Positions 45,280 to 57,394 are shown, counted from the first letter of the stretch. The stretch: DNA of 64,000 nt from Volutella citrinella (GCA_034401135.1 JAWZSP010000006.1:1674001-1738000); one strand, 5' to 3'. Notes: a model not told the origin generated them from the letters alone. Made by a program: numbers and translations.

Positions 45280-48200
45280 ATGGATCCCATCTCAGCCCTC
45301 AGTCTCGCGGCAAACATCTTCCAGGTCATCGGCTTCGCCACACAAGTCGTCCAAATCTCGACACAGATCTACGAGCGAGGCTCCATCCAGCAGTTTGACG
45401 AGCTCGGCGCTGCGTGTGATGTCTGCCGCGATGGCGCGAAGCGATTGAAGCAGAGCCGCGCGGGCGCTTCCAAGACCCTCGATCCGCAGCTGGCCCAATC
45501 GGCCGATGCCGTCGTCGCAGTTTCCGGCGAACTCGAGACGCTCCTCGCCAAGATCCAGAAGCGCGGCGCCCAGTCGTCCAAGGCCGCCGCCGCGCTGTCT
45601 ACGCTTCGCACCCTATGGAAAAAGGACAGCGTCGAAAGGCTGGAGAAGAGGCTCAAGGCAGCCAAGGATGACCTGCAGTTCCATGTCATTGTCCTTATCA
45701 AGACAAGACTCGAAGACCAATCCGACGTGGCTGCGAGGCGCGACGACATCCTCAACAACCTGGACGAGACGATACAAGAGGAATTGCGATCGGTAGTCGG
45801 AGGCTTACGGAATCTGGAGTCTTCTCAAGATGCCATTTTGGAAAGCCAAGAGAGGACTGAGAAGCTGGCCGAAGCGCGACACGAGGAGTTGATGAAACTC
45901 ATCTATGGCCTGACGCTGTCGCAGCTCGACCAGAACCCACAATCCGCAAAGAGCGTTCCCTTGATGATGTCCTACGTCGACGAAACACGCCGCGAGGCCG
46001 CAAACATGGCCATCCTGTCGTCTCTTTGGTTCCCAACCATGGGGGATCGCGAGGACGCCATCACCGAGGCCCACCAAAAGACATTCACTTGGGCTTTTGG
46101 CACCCCTGAGGATGTTGCCCAGCGATGGGACGACCTGGGCCAATTTCTCAGCACTGACTCGGGCGTCTACTGGATCACAGGGAAACCTGGCTCTGGCAAA
46201 AGCACCCTGATGAAGTACCTCAATCGGCACAAGCAAACGGATGTATCGCTCAAGGCTTGGGCTGGGGTTCGACGGCTGAACACCGCTCGGTTCTACTTTT
46301 ACTACAACGGCACACCTATGCAAAGTCCCAGCTCGGCGTGTTCAGCTCACTTTTACACCAGATCCTTCAAGCACGCCCGGACTGGATCCAGACTTGCTTC
46401 CGCGATCGCTTCATGGCAATGTGCTTCGCCTCCAGCAACCCTCACTCGTTTACACCGACTGTTTGGGAGCTGAAACGGTGCTTGGAGACACTGGTCCATA
46501 GCCGCTGTGATGACGTCTTCTTCCTCGCAGTAGATGGTTTGGATGAATACGATGCCGATGACACGGACAAGGCTGCACTGGTTAAGTGCTTTGAAGAACT
46601 TTCATCCCTCCCCAACGTCAAGAGCCTACTCTCCAGCAGGCCGCTAGAGGCGTTGCAGCAGGCATTTACAGGCTTTCCGCGCCTCCGACTTCACGACCTG
46701 ACCCGCCCAGATATCACGGCGTTTGTAGGATCAATGGTGAATAAGCACCCGGGGATGCAGCGCCTTATTCGCACTGATCCCCTCGCTGCCGAGAAGCTCA
46801 TTGCCGAGATTGTCGAGGCATCATCCGGCGTCTTCCTCTGGGTTCACCTCGTCGTCCGGTCCCTCCCGGAGGGTCTGCAAAACTACGACGAGCTCACTGA
46901 TATCTACAAGAGGCTACGTGAGCTTCCAACTGACCTAGAGGAGCTCTATCGCCACATGTGGAATCGCGTTCACCCCAGATATCGGGAGGATGCCTCCAAA
47001 ATCTTGCAGCTGGTGGCTGGGGCTACTTTTGATGGTGGACGGCTGAGTGTTCCCGGCCTGGCATGGGCAATTCGACCAAATCGAACAGCACTGTACCGCC
47101 CTCCAACTGGAGGAACGTACCTTCTACGTCACGGTTTGGAGCCTTTGGACGGGTCCGCGATACAGGTGCTCGTCGGCAGCCGGTGCATGGGTCTCGTTGA
47201 AATCAGAACGCCCCCGGATACAGACCGCATACCAACTGGTCCTCTGAGCATTTCCGAGTACCCTGACGACCCGGACATTATTTTCGGCCGCTCCAACCAC
47301 GTCACGTTCATCCACCGGACGGTTAGTGAGTTCATCTCTCTCAGAGAGGTTCGTTCGCAACTCGCCGATGCAGCCCCGGGCTTCGTTGTTCCTGTCGCTT
47401 TGCTCGAGTCCGCTATCATCCGTGTAAAGACGTATGATCGGAATTTTGACCGAGTGGAAATGCCACTCGCCCTCCGGTCTCTTGTATACTACACCTTTGC
47501 GATTGCTGCCCGGGCGGAAGCCGTGACAGGGACTGGCCATGGTAAGCTGATACGAGCTTTCGACAAGACCATGGATGAACTTATTAATCGTAGTCTATTC
47601 CCGGGTTACACCATTCACTGGTCCTCAATTCTGCCATGGTATGAGGACGTGGCTGGCAACGGGAGCTCCCTTGACAAACAATTCCCTGATTCTACATTGT
47701 TTAACCTCTGCACTCGCATGGGATTGGTACACTTTGTCCAGGACACACTCGAATCAGACCCCAGAATTGTCCAAAGTCACGGCAATGTGAGGCCAGTTCT
47801 TGACTATGCACTGCGACCGCACTACCGAAATCCCAAATTTGGCGTCTTTGAGCTTCCCAGGCGGCCTGAAATGGTCGACCTCTTGCTTACTCACGGCTGC
47901 GACCCAAATGAATCGTTTCACTACAACGGCAAGCAAACTACCGTCTGGGCGCAATTCATTGGTCATATTACTAGCGATGCCCCGATGGATGGGAGGAATC
48001 TCCTCACTCTGCCCACTATCCTCACATCCTTGCTTGAATACGGTGCTAATGTCACGCTGATGTTCAAGTCTCGAAGAATGGTGACCAAGGCCAAGAGCCC
48101 AACTGATTACGTTCCTCTCGATTCATTTCTTCGAATGGTTGACGATCCAATGAGTTTTGGGGTATCCATGCAAGAATCGGCGGCTTTCTCTGCTGGTATG

Positions 48201-48347
48201 AAGGAAGTCATGCGGCTTGCCACAGCCAAACACAAAGAGTTGTTCCCCATTTCGACGGCCGCGTTGCCCACTATCGCTCCAGTGGCAACGAATGCCAAGA
48301 AAAGGTCGCTACGAAGGGAATTCTGGAGGATAGTGGGTATCAAGTAA
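45280..48347 (+). pseudogene. STAND/NACHT NTPase gene split by a 1-nt frameshift
   Basis: An NLR-like fungal signalling NTPase of about 1,022 codons if read through. The N-terminus (MDPISALSLAANIFQVIGFA) is the fungal STAND N-terminal domain, with a long helical region to residue 250. The NACHT domain follows: P-loop GKPGSGKST at residues 301-309, then RFYFYYNGTPMQ. Here the frame breaks at CAAAG (46321-46325), where relatives need one more A; the next frame continues seamlessly as KSQLGVFSSLLHQIL. Walker B (FFLAVDGLDEYD), LLSSRPLEAL and the winged-helix region follow, and the frame stays open to TAA-type end at 48347 with no further lesion. Ankyrin-like units (VDLLLTHGCDPN, LLEYGANVTLM) sit near the C-terminus. 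As given, translation stops at 46473 (397 aa). Either a very recent mutation or a homopolymer-type sequencing error is possible. Intron splicing cannot explain the shift. Confidence 0.85.
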
Positions 48348-48573
48348 ACGGGGCTGGAGTGGCTTGAAACTAGCCACATGAATGGAAATGGACAGGAACT
48401 TGAGCGCTAGCTCAGATCTTACTAATATACCTTCGCGTTGGATTATCTCCAATAGGCCGAACCCAAAATCTCTCCTCAAAACGTTATTTTATCCTCCACA
48501 ACATGGCCACGCCCAAATGCGGCGGCCATGGCTAAATTTGTCGATCTAACCAGCAGCCTACCTCTCCGTCACG

Positions 48574-49410
48574 ATGTATCCCTTCTGTGAGACGATTTTG
48601 GCCATGAAGGAAGGTCCAGATGAAATTCTTTATCGAATCTTGCGAGCTAATAACCGAGTGGTCTATGTCACAATACTCAACCCCGACATCATTCCCAATC
48701 GTTGTCGCACATGTGGGCCGTCAGCCATCAACGAACTTCGCAATTTGGAAGTGTGGGACAGGCCTTGGACGACTCTTATCGTCTATGATGAGAATGGAGA
48801 GCGGCGCTACGAAATGGACAAGACCCCACCACATTCGATATCAGAGGACGACCTCAAGCCTGTATACCCGCGATACGACATCTCGGATGTGACTATCACT
48901 CGGAAAGCGAAGTCTCGCACTTGGGAAGTCATCTGTAACGGGCGACCCGCCTTCATGAAGATTGCTCGATTTCCCCATGAAGTAGGATGGGTTGCTCAGG
49001 AGATCCGTGCATATCATGCACTGGAAGAGTCTCCCTTAGTACCGGGCCTGCTTGGCTATGTGTCAGAGTCTTTATGCAGGGACCGTGTAATCGGTTTCTT
49101 GGTAGCCAAGGTTCATGGGCGTCATGCCGAGGCTTCCGACCTTGGTGTTTGTTCTCGAGCTCTCGCCCAACTTCATGACTACCTCATCCACGGTGACCTC
49201 TGCAAATACAACATTCTCATCACAGACATGGGACCGAAGTTTATCGATCTGGAGGACTCGGTTTTACGGGACGCCGAGAATTGGAGCATCCTGTCAGCAA
49301 AGGCGGAGAGTCAGGAGCTGGCTTTGAGACTGGCTGATGATTCTGGAGCTGGATGTCCGCGTTCAGAAGAGAAGTGGCCAAAAGCCGACGAGGTGATGCC
49401 AGGGTCTTAG
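48574..49410 (+). CDS. Kinase-like (RIO/APH-type) protein
   Basis: Predicted 278-aa protein of a fungal kinase-like family. N-terminal part (GPDEILYRILRANNRVVYVTI, NPDIIPN) is a conserved lead-in; the kinase-like core has FMKIARFPHEVGWVAQEIRAYHAL with the presumed lysine (MKI) and a helix-C glutamate. The catalytic loop reads HGDLCKYNIL (His206, Asp208, Asn213) and is followed by FIDLEDS as the metal-binding DXD/DFG equivalent. No glycine-rich loop is obvious. The loop just before HGD is short (QLHDYLIHGD) compared with relatives. The gene is intronless and lies 226 nt downstream of the STAND gene on the same strand. Substrate unknown; protein or small-molecule phosphorylation are both possible. 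Confidence 0.75.
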   Translation: MYPFCETILAMKEGPDEILYRILRANNRVVYVTILNPDIIPNRCRTCGPSAINELRNLEVWDRPWTTLIVYDENGERRYEMDKTPPHSISEDDLKPVYPRYDISDVTITRKAKSRTWEVICNGRPAFMKIARFPHEVGWVAQEIRAYHALEESPLVPGLLGYVSESLCRDRVIGFLVAKVHGRHAEASDLGVCSRALAQLHDYLIHGDLCKYNILITDMGPKFIDLEDSVLRDAENWSILSAKAESQELALRLADDSGAGCPRSEEKWPKADEVMPGS

Positions 49411-49829
49411 GCCGGTAGCGCTGATCTGGACTTTGGAGCGCTGCACTAACCCAGTAGCGGATTAAAACTGCCTTTGGGTGTATAGCGGCGGTGGCAGCTA
49501 TTCAGTCAACTCCTCAAAGCCTCTCTAACGTTTCATCTACCGGTGTTGTTTGATGCCGGGAAACATGGGCGGTTCCATTGGCTAGTGCGACGTTCTATTA
49601 CGACTCACGAGTACTTGCTGATGCAGAAAGATCAAAACAGGTGATCGTGGACGACGTGGTGTTTTGAGTACTGGGCTACCTGACACTGTTGAAACAACAA
49701 CGCGACCGGCCTACCCTAAAGCGATGACGAGTCTAAGGGGTGCATTCGAGAGGATGACGATGAAGTTGCATCGTGGAAACCGTGACTTAGAGTTATGTGC
49801 TTGAATGCCATTTATTTGTACAAGTCAAG
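49411..49829. other. Convergent 3' intergenic region
   Basis: 419 nt between the kinase-like gene and the Zn2Cys6 regulator; no feature seen. Confidence 0.6.
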
Positions 49830-52655
49830 TTAGCGAATTGAGCGAGGAATCTCGGGGTGTCTCGCTGGCCCCATGTCATCAAATATGCCGGCTATGGAAT
49901 CCTCTAGCATCCCGCTACGGCCAAGCGACAGCAGAGCAGAGGCTGGGTTCGAGGCGGAATTCTGGCCAGAGTAAGTGGCGTCGGAGGGCTGGGACAGATG
50001 CCCTGTCATGTCGCTAAAAAAGTCGGGGATGATGAGGTGCATGGTGTCGTCAGTTATGCTGGGGGTTGAGCCATCGTGCATCATCCAGGCGGTTACTGAC
50101 GGATACGCAATGGGATCGCTAGGTGGGAACAGGACTCTGCCCGTGGCTATATCCTCGCTGGCTGGATTCGAGGCGCCGGGTAACATTTGTGTCATTGAAT
50201 CATCCTTGTCCATGACCATGCCACCGCCACTTCCGACCACTTGAGTGCCCACATCTGGAGGGGGCCATTGCCCTTGAGCCCCAGGTAATGGCCGGCTAGG
50301 AGTCGATCCGGAGCTTACTGTGTTGGCTGAGCCGCGCGAGATGGTCTGCGTGTGTGCCGGAGAACGGAGGGTGTCGGTAGTCTGTGGCCTTGAGCTCAGA
50401 CGATTGGGTAGTTGCTCGAACACAGCCTGGCAAGGTTAGTGAAGATGGACCACGCCTGGAGCAGGTTGACCTACATTGAGTGCGGCGGAAAGCCTGTCGG
50501 CAGCGAGGCTCCTCTGAGCCAACCCAGCGATTGATGCCTTGCCCAGAAACGCATCGGAGAGAATGTCCGGTGCCTCAGGCTTGTCGGGATTCTGCGCGAT
50601 GTAGGACACAAGGCACATGACGGCGAGGAACTGGGTGTAGAAGATGAACCAGTACGAGCCTATTAAGACAGCCTGGTTCTTGATCTCTTGTCCAATGTGA
50701 ATGATGTTTCTGCAGACGGTGATGCCAGCCGCAGCGAATTCCCGGTGGCGGGTGTCGCTTGGCTTGTCAGAGGATACTTGGTGGCTGAAAAATTGCATGA
50801 ATGGTCGATAAAGCATCATCTGGACGTGCGCGTATGCGAAACGGAGGAGGATTTGTACACTGGGCGCTGCGATTAGCACCAGCCGTGACGAAACTCTTCA
50901 AGAGACTGCAAGTAGACAACGACATACCGTATCAGCTGGACATCATCCTTCCCTTCACCAGGGCGCAGGATTGCAGGGAGTTGGTGATACCACTCGTTAA
51001 GTTTCCGCTCGACCTCCCGCAGCTGGCCACAGTCAATCATGTACGTGACATGATCGGTTTCCCTGCTGGCAGCCCGCGAGGGATACACGTGCTCGACGAC
51101 GGTGGCGAGAATCTCCATCAGCTTGACGTGGGCATTGAACCCCTGCGTGATTGACGACGTTCCATTGGGGTAGTGGAGAAAGGCGTCCTGGGTGATGTAC
51201 TCGTCATCAATGGCCACCGGGAGAGGCTGGTCCATGTCTCGCGCTTGGAGGACAATGGGTAGTCCCAGCACGGTTGAGAGATAGATGTCCAACTGGCGGA
51301 TGGTGTGAAACACCCTCTTCCTGGTTTCGATCTCGATGGGTGTCTTGCGTAGGTTTGGCAAGTGGCGATGCAGACCCATGCGCAGGGAGGAACGCAGAGC
51401 TATCCCGATCAGGTTGTAGCAGCTATTCAAATTGCCGTTGGCCTGCAGAAACTGGATGATGAAAAGTAGTGCCTGTAGGCTGGTCATGTCACGACACTCG
51501 GTGAGGTCCTGGAGATACAAGCGGGCGCCGAGATAGAACTTGTGACTATTGTACTATTAGCATCTGAGGCGGGATCAAGCATGGTTGGCCATACCCTCGG
51601 CTGGCAGCCTCGTTGTAATGGTCGGGGTTGGACGGGTCGTTCTCGTCGACATCGTACATGGAGCCCAAAGCCAGAATGGAGTACAGAAGACCAACGAAGC
51701 TGGCCTCTTCCTCGCTGTAGTTGGTGCGTCGTGCGTCGTAGAGCGCATGGAACCGGGCGAAAAAGGAGGGCAAGTGGACGATCCGAAGGAGGCAGGACGC
51801 GTGTTTGAAGGAGTACTCGCAAAGAATGAGCGCCAACTCACGGCGTGGCAGCGTGGAATAGTCATAGTTTGAGCCCTCCCTCCCAACGGGGTGGGGTATG
51901 TCCGGCCGCTGCGTCTGGGGAAGAAACGGAATTCGGGAATCGTAACGCAGGAGTTCGGGGAAGTGCCTGGTGATGCGGCTCAGGAAAGCGGCACTGGACG
52001 AAGTGCCGTGGAAGTCGAGCTCACCACTGTCTGTAAAGCGCCATTGGTCTTCGTTCTCGACCAAGGGAATGTATTTGTCCCGGTCCGCGGTTGGGCGAGG
52101 AGCAATTGCGCGCTCGGACCCGGAAGCTTGGCCTGCTTCGTCACTTCTGGTCGACTGGCGCGGCGAGGTTGCGGCCGACTCGAGGTCCTCCAGGTCAACG
52201 TGAGGCAAGAATTTGCGAATGATGGACTCTGCGGCCTTGAGTCTCGCCTCCAGAGACTGTGACTGGACGGCCGCGCTCGGCGGTCGAGCGAGGCGAGGCT
52301 TGTTGCGCTTGGATGGCACTTTGTAGTGGCAGTCTGATTGGGCATGAGTGTCAGAATGGACGAACAAGATGGGCAATTGAGCAAGCGAAGCGATGGATAA
52401 ATTACCCGAATTGAACTCTGCGCAACTGGAGCACGGCTGCTGCCCGTCGCACTTGATCTTTTTGCGCCTACAGTCGTCACATGCGCGGGAGATGCGGCGG
52501 CGCTTAGGCTGCGGCGGGGTCGCATCGTCCAGCGGCGCAGGCGAACCGCCGACCGGGGCGGGCTCGGGGTCATGGTCTGCGCGAGCCATGGTAGGCTCGG
52601 CATTGGGGGGATCAGGACCAACGCATGTTGAAGTTGCGGCTGGAGGCCCAGACAT
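49830..52655 (-). CDS. Zn2Cys6 transcription factor with fungal regulatory domain
   Basis: Predicted 862-aa nuclear regulator. Five exons: 52655-52406, 52333-51595, 51545-50928, 50859-50475 and 50426-49830; introns of 72, 49, 68 and 48 nt. The zinc cluster is split by intron 1 and is complete only after splicing: C59-X2-C62-X6-C69-X5-C75-X2-C78-X6-C85, preceded by a basic KRRRISRA. A leucine/charged helix (SLEARLKAAESIIRKFLP) follows. The fungal-specific regulatory domain spans about residues 200-620, with LGSMYDVDE, LGARLYLQDLTE, RSSLRMGLHRHLPN and RKRVFHTIRQLDIYLSTVLGLP. The C-terminal 190 residues are Ser/Thr/Pro/Gly-rich and acidic, ending PEIPRSIR; they may be an activation region. It diverges from the ENA-type ATPase gene across 1.3 kb; a regulatory link is possible but unsupported. 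Target pathway unknown. Confidence 0.9.
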
Positions 52656-53144
52656 CCGACCAAACTGGCGGTCACTGGGAGCAAGAGGGTGGCCGATCGG
52701 GTGGCGGGGTGTGCGGATGAGGCACGGACACAGACGCAGACGAGTCAGACAGAGACAGAGATACCTGTAGACACTCCCGGCAGGCTGGCAGGGAGTTCAA
52801 GGGTGGGAGATGCAAGGACCTCGTGGTCGTCGCATTTGAGTTGGGGCGGCAGCGGGCCGTCCGTTATCAACGGGCTCGGTTCGGAGACGGCCGTGGGCGG
52901 TCCTGCGCTGGTGATCTGTTGCGAAGCGAATTGGGTGTTGGGTGTGTGTCGGACAAGTGAAGCGACGTTGATTGCGGAGCATGAGGAGGGCTCTGGGAGC
53001 TCCAGGCCAGACAGGCAGGCCAATTGAAAGGGGGAGGCGCCGGCACGTGCTGGGCACAAAGGTACATCGGTACTTGGGACATGTGCCGTGCCGGATGCGA
53101 CCGGGAGTTTCTGACCATGAACCTTCGCCAGCGGGAATTGGATT

Positions 53145-53150
53145 CCTGGC
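53145..53150 (-). promoter_or_regulatory. PacC-like site (GCCAGG)
   Basis: Matches GCCARG on the minus strand, about 800 nt upstream of the ENA-type ATPase. Six-base sites occur by chance, so support is weak alone. Confidence 0.25.
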
Positions 53151-53215
53151 GGCGACGAGAAAACATTCTCGCCCAGGGCCTCCGCTCGATGATGCAGATG
53201 CCGCAGATTCGCAGT

Positions 53216-53221
53216 CTTGGC
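53216..53221 (-). promoter_or_regulatory. PacC-like site (GCCAAG)
   Basis: Matches GCCARG on the minus strand, about 730 nt upstream of the ATPase start. Weak alone; see the other two sites. Confidence 0.3.
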
Positions 53222-53635
53222 ACCGCCGCGTCCGGGTCCGCTCTCTCATCGCGCTCCATCACACTGCGTAATGCAGCCGCCCCATTGGCTCCGCCCGGCT
53301 ACGCGGTTATCGTCTTCAGATGGATGCGTGTAGTCACTCGGCGAATCAGACGTCGCAAAGCCGGCAACACGGAGCGCAGTGGATGCACCTGCTCTTCAAT
53401 CATTCATTCAGCCCTGCTGCACCACAGTGCTTCCTGCCTCTTCCAGAGCCGTGCAACAGCCGGATACCTGGAATTCAGCCCTTGCCGACCGGTATTGGCG
53501 TTGCATCACCCATCCACGATGAAAAAAAAAGATTTGCCGCACAGTGGAGATGCGCAGGGCCATGGCCGCACCGGAGGCGAATTGCGACACGCCGAGCCGG
53601 TAATGCCATCATTGCAATGGTCAAAGTCGCAGAAG

Positions 53636-53641
53636 GCCAAG
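53636..53641 (+). promoter_or_regulatory. PacC-like site (GCCAAG)
   Basis: Matches GCCARG on the plus strand, about 305 nt upstream of the ATPase start, the best placed of the three. Confidence 0.35.
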
Positions 53642-53946
53642 ACATCATGGACGCCGGTTATCTCTGCGCGCAGTAGCGTTGCAACTGAGCCCAACGCTGC
53701 TAAGGAGCAGTGCTCGCCCTTCCCGGCGTTGCCCAACTCTGCCCACCCATAAAGCCATCCCGCCTCTGTCCCTCCTCTCCGTGGCTGTCCCGCTCATCGT
53801 CATCGAAGCCTGATCCTATGCCGTCTTCTATCGCTGCTTCAATTCCTCTCGCCGGCCTCACAGACATTCGCTGAACAAGAGCACAAGGCACATCAGTTGA
53901 CACTCCTCCCCCGTATACACCCCAATCCGTACCCCCCGCTGTCGTC

Positions 53947-56900
53947 ATGGCCAAAAAGGCCCAGGCGGGAGATGCTCCGAACCATGTCTCAGGCCAGTCC
54001 AACAAGCCGCTGTCGCGACCTGCACACGCCCTTTCCCACGCCCTCGTCACACAGGAACTCAACACCGACGCCCTCGACGGCCTCTCCCACAGTGACGCCG
54101 CAAAGCGTCTCGAGGAATTCGGTAACAATGAGCTGGGCGAGGCAGAAGGCGCTCAGCCTCTGAAGATTGTTATTGCCCAAATCGCCAATGCAATGACGCT
54201 GGTGACGTCGCCCATCTCTCTCACACCCCGGCTGAACCCTTGTCTCTAATGCTACTCTGTAGGTCTTGATCCTTGCCATGGCTGTCAGCTTCGGCATCAG
54301 ATCGTGGATCGAGGGCGGCGTCGTCGCTGCTGTCATCCTGCTCAACGTCGTCGTCGGCTTCTTCCAGGAATACTCGGCCGAGAAGACCATGGACTCGCTC
54401 CGGTCGCTGAGCTCGCCCACTGCCACTGTCGTCCGCAATGGCGAGGCCACTGTCATTCCCTCCGCTCAGGTAGTTCCCGGCGATCTCATCGAGGTCAAGA
54501 TGGGCGACACCGTCCCCGCCGACATCAGGTATGCCTGGACTTGATGCACTTACAATGAAGACGCCAACTGACATTGTTTAGGATTGTTGAGGCCAAGAAC
54601 TTTGAAACTGACGAGGCTCTCTTGACTGGCGAGTCCCTACCCGTGCGCAAGTCTGAGAATCTGACGTTTGATGACTCCACCGGCCCTGGCGACCGACTCA
54701 ACGTCGCCTACAGCAGCTCAAACGTCACCAAGGGTCGCGCAAGAGGCATCGTCTTCGCCACCGGCACATACACGGAAATCGGCGCCATCGCCTCAGCCTT
54801 GAACGAGAAGACGTCCAAAGTCCGCCCAGTTAAGCGCAAGGAGAATGGGCGTGCTGGACCTCACAGGTATTTGGAAGCGTACACGCTGACTCTTGGTGAT
54901 GCCGTCGGCCGCTTCCTCGGAGTCAACGTGGGAACGCCGCTGCAACGCAAACTGAGCAAACTTGCCATGCTCCTCTTTGGCATCGCGGTGTTGTGCGCCA
55001 TCATCGTGTTGGGGGCCAATAAGTTTAGCAACCGACAAGAGGTCATCATCTACGCAGTCGCTACCGGTCTATCGATGATCCCAGCCAGCCTGGTCGTGGT
55101 TCTCACAATCACCATGGCGGCCGGGACGAAGCGCATGGTCCAGAGGAACGTCATTGTGCGCAACCTCAAGTCGCTCGAGGCTCTCGGCGCCGTCACGGAT
55201 ATCTGCAGCGACAAGACAGGCACACTTACCCAGGGTAAAATGGTCGCGCGGGCCGCTTGGCTGCCCGGCCTGGGAACCTACACGGTCGAGCCATCGTCGG
55301 AGCCGTTCAATCCCACACAGGGCAATATCTCTTTTGTTACCCGAAAGCCTACCGAGGTCCCCTCCCTCAAGGAGAAGGAGGAGGCGTCGAGTTCGTCCGT
55401 CGCGGCCCCCGAGAAGCTGCTACAGGACAGCACTTCTCGCCTACAGGGGTTCCTATCCGTGGCCTCGTTGGCTAACCTGGCGACCGTCCACGAAAAGGAA
55501 GACGGCTGGCACGCGCGCGGCGACCCGACCGAGATTGCAATCCAGGTGTTTGCCAGCCGCTTCTCGTGGAACCGCCTCACCATGGTCGGCGAGGGCGCCA
55601 AGTGGCACGACGTCGCCGAGCTCCCGTTTGACAGCGATGTCAAGCGCATGAGCGTCATCATGCTGAACAACGAGACCCGGGACAAATGGGCATTCACCAA
55701 GGGAGCCGTCGAGCGTGTCATTGACGCCTGCACCCGGTACTACGACGCAGATGTTAGCGACGAGGGCGCCTCCCAGACCATGACGGATGACTTCAGGCAG
55801 CAGATTCTGCGCAACATGGAGGTCTTTGCCGGCATGGGCCTGCGCGTCCTGGCCTTGGCTAGCCGAAAGATTGGCTTTGACATCAAGCACGGGGAAGACA
55901 TTGACCGTGCAAAGGTTGAGCAGGACCTTACCTTCCAGGGCCTCATCGGCTTGTACGACCCGCCCCGACCGGAGTCCGCGCCGGCGGTTCGACAGTGCCA
56001 CGAGGCTGGCATCTCGGTGCACATGCTCACGGGCGATCATCCCGAGACGGCAAAGGCCATCGCCAAGGAGGTGGGCATCTTGCCGACGCGCACCGAGAGG
56101 CTGCGCAGCGACGTCGCCCAGGCCATGGTCATGACGGCCGGGCAGTTTGACGCCTTGTCCGACGACGAGGTGGATGCGCTGCCGGTTCTGCCGCTCGTCA
56201 TCGCCCGGTGCGCGCCGCAGACAAAGGTCCGCATGATTGACGCCCTGCATCGTCGGGGCAGGTACTGTGCCATGGTGAGTCTTGTTTGATCCTTTATCAC
56301 TTCAAAAGCTAACCGCCTACAGACCGGCGATGGTGTCAACGACTCGCCGTCCCTCCGTCGTGCCGACGTGGGCATCGCCATGGGCCAGTCCGGGTCCGAC
56401 GTGGCAAAGGATGCCTCTGATATCGTGCTCACTGATGATAACTTTGCGTCCATCGTAGCCGCCATCGAGGAGGGCCGCCGGATCTTTGACAATATCCAGA
56501 AATTCGTCCTGCACGTGTTGGCCGAGAACATTGCGCAGGCGGGCACTTTGCTCATCGGTCTCGCCTTCAAGGATGACAGGGGACTTTCCGTGTTCCCGCT
56601 CGCTCCCGTTGAGATTATCTGGATCATCATGGTCACATCTGGCATGGTACGTCTCCCCGACACTATAGTTCATTGTTTCACGGCCCCTGCTAACCGTAGT
56701 GAAGCCCGATATGGGTCTCGGATTCGAAAGGGCCGTTCCCGATATTTTAAAGCGGCCGCCGCAGAGCCTCAAGGCCGGCATCTTCACCATGGAGTTCCTG
56801 ATCGACATGGTGGTCTACGGCCTCTGGATCACCGCCCTGTGCCTGGCAGCATTCAGCCTCGTCGTCTTTGGCTTCGGAGACGGTAACCTCGGCGTGAACT

Positions 56901-57394
56901 GCAACGACAAGTATTCGGATTCCTGCAACACTGTCTTCAGAGCGCGCGCGACGACGTTTGCTTGCCTGACCTGGTTCGCCTTGTTCCTCGCCTGGGAAAT
57001 GATTGATATGCGGCGATCCTTCTTCCGCATGCAGCCCGGGAGCAAGAAGTACTTCACCCAGTGGATGCACGACGTGTGGCGCAACCAGTTCCTGTTCTGG
57101 GCCATCATCATTGGCTTCTTCACACTCTTCCTGACCCTGTACATCCCGGTGCTCAACCACGCCGTCTTCAAGCACACCGGCATCAGCTGGGAATGGGGCA
57201 TCGTCTTCATCGCCGCGGCGCTCTTCTTCGCGGGCGTTGAGGCCTGGAAGTGGGCAAAGAGGATCTATTTCCGGCGCAAGGCGAAGAAGTCGGAGGGGGG
57301 CCGGTGGAAGGATCTCGACATTGAGCAGCGGGCGTTTGCCGACTACTTTTCTTCGGACTACAGCTGCACTGAGGACGGCGAAGAGACTCGATAA
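53947..57394 (+). CDS. ENA-type sodium/potassium P-type ATPase
   Basis: Predicted 1,075-aa plasma-membrane P-type (IID) ATPase that exports Na+ or K+, important at high salt and alkaline pH. Five exons: 53947-54201, 54263-54528, 54582-56274, 56323-56646 and 56705-57394; introns 61, 53, 48 and 58 nt. N-terminal cation-ATPase region: [29 protein letters not shown] split over its motif. Actuator motif [13 protein letters not shown]4 motif [13 protein letters not shown]; phosphorylation site CSDKTGTLT with Asp384; nucleotide-binding FTKGAVERV; hinge [14 protein letters not shown] and [12 protein letters not shown]-terminal helices include WIIMVTSGM and [15 protein letters not shown], the latter characteristic of the ENA group. 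The last acceptor is GTGAAG, because the preceding CCGTAG would put a TGA in frame. All catalytic residues are intact. Three PacC-like sites upstream fit known alkaline-pH control of ENA genes. Confidence 0.94.

Larger units (their letters stand above)
52656..53946. other. Divergent promoter region of regulator and ENA-type ATPase
   Basis: 1.29 kb. Holds three sequences matching the PacC consensus GCCARG, on either strand, at 53145-53150, 53216-53221 and 53636-53641. Open frames here are motif-free. A nine-A run lies near 53523-53531. Confidence 0.5.

Noticed and set aside
46290..46380. An intron that would repair the STAND frame
   Set aside because: Both frames are conserved right up to the break, so removing any intron-sized piece would delete conserved NACHT residues.
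53024..53752. 242-codon plus-strand frame before the ENA-type ATPase
   Set aside because: No motif, mixed cysteine and arginine content, overlaps other frames of equal quality; more likely promoter and leader.
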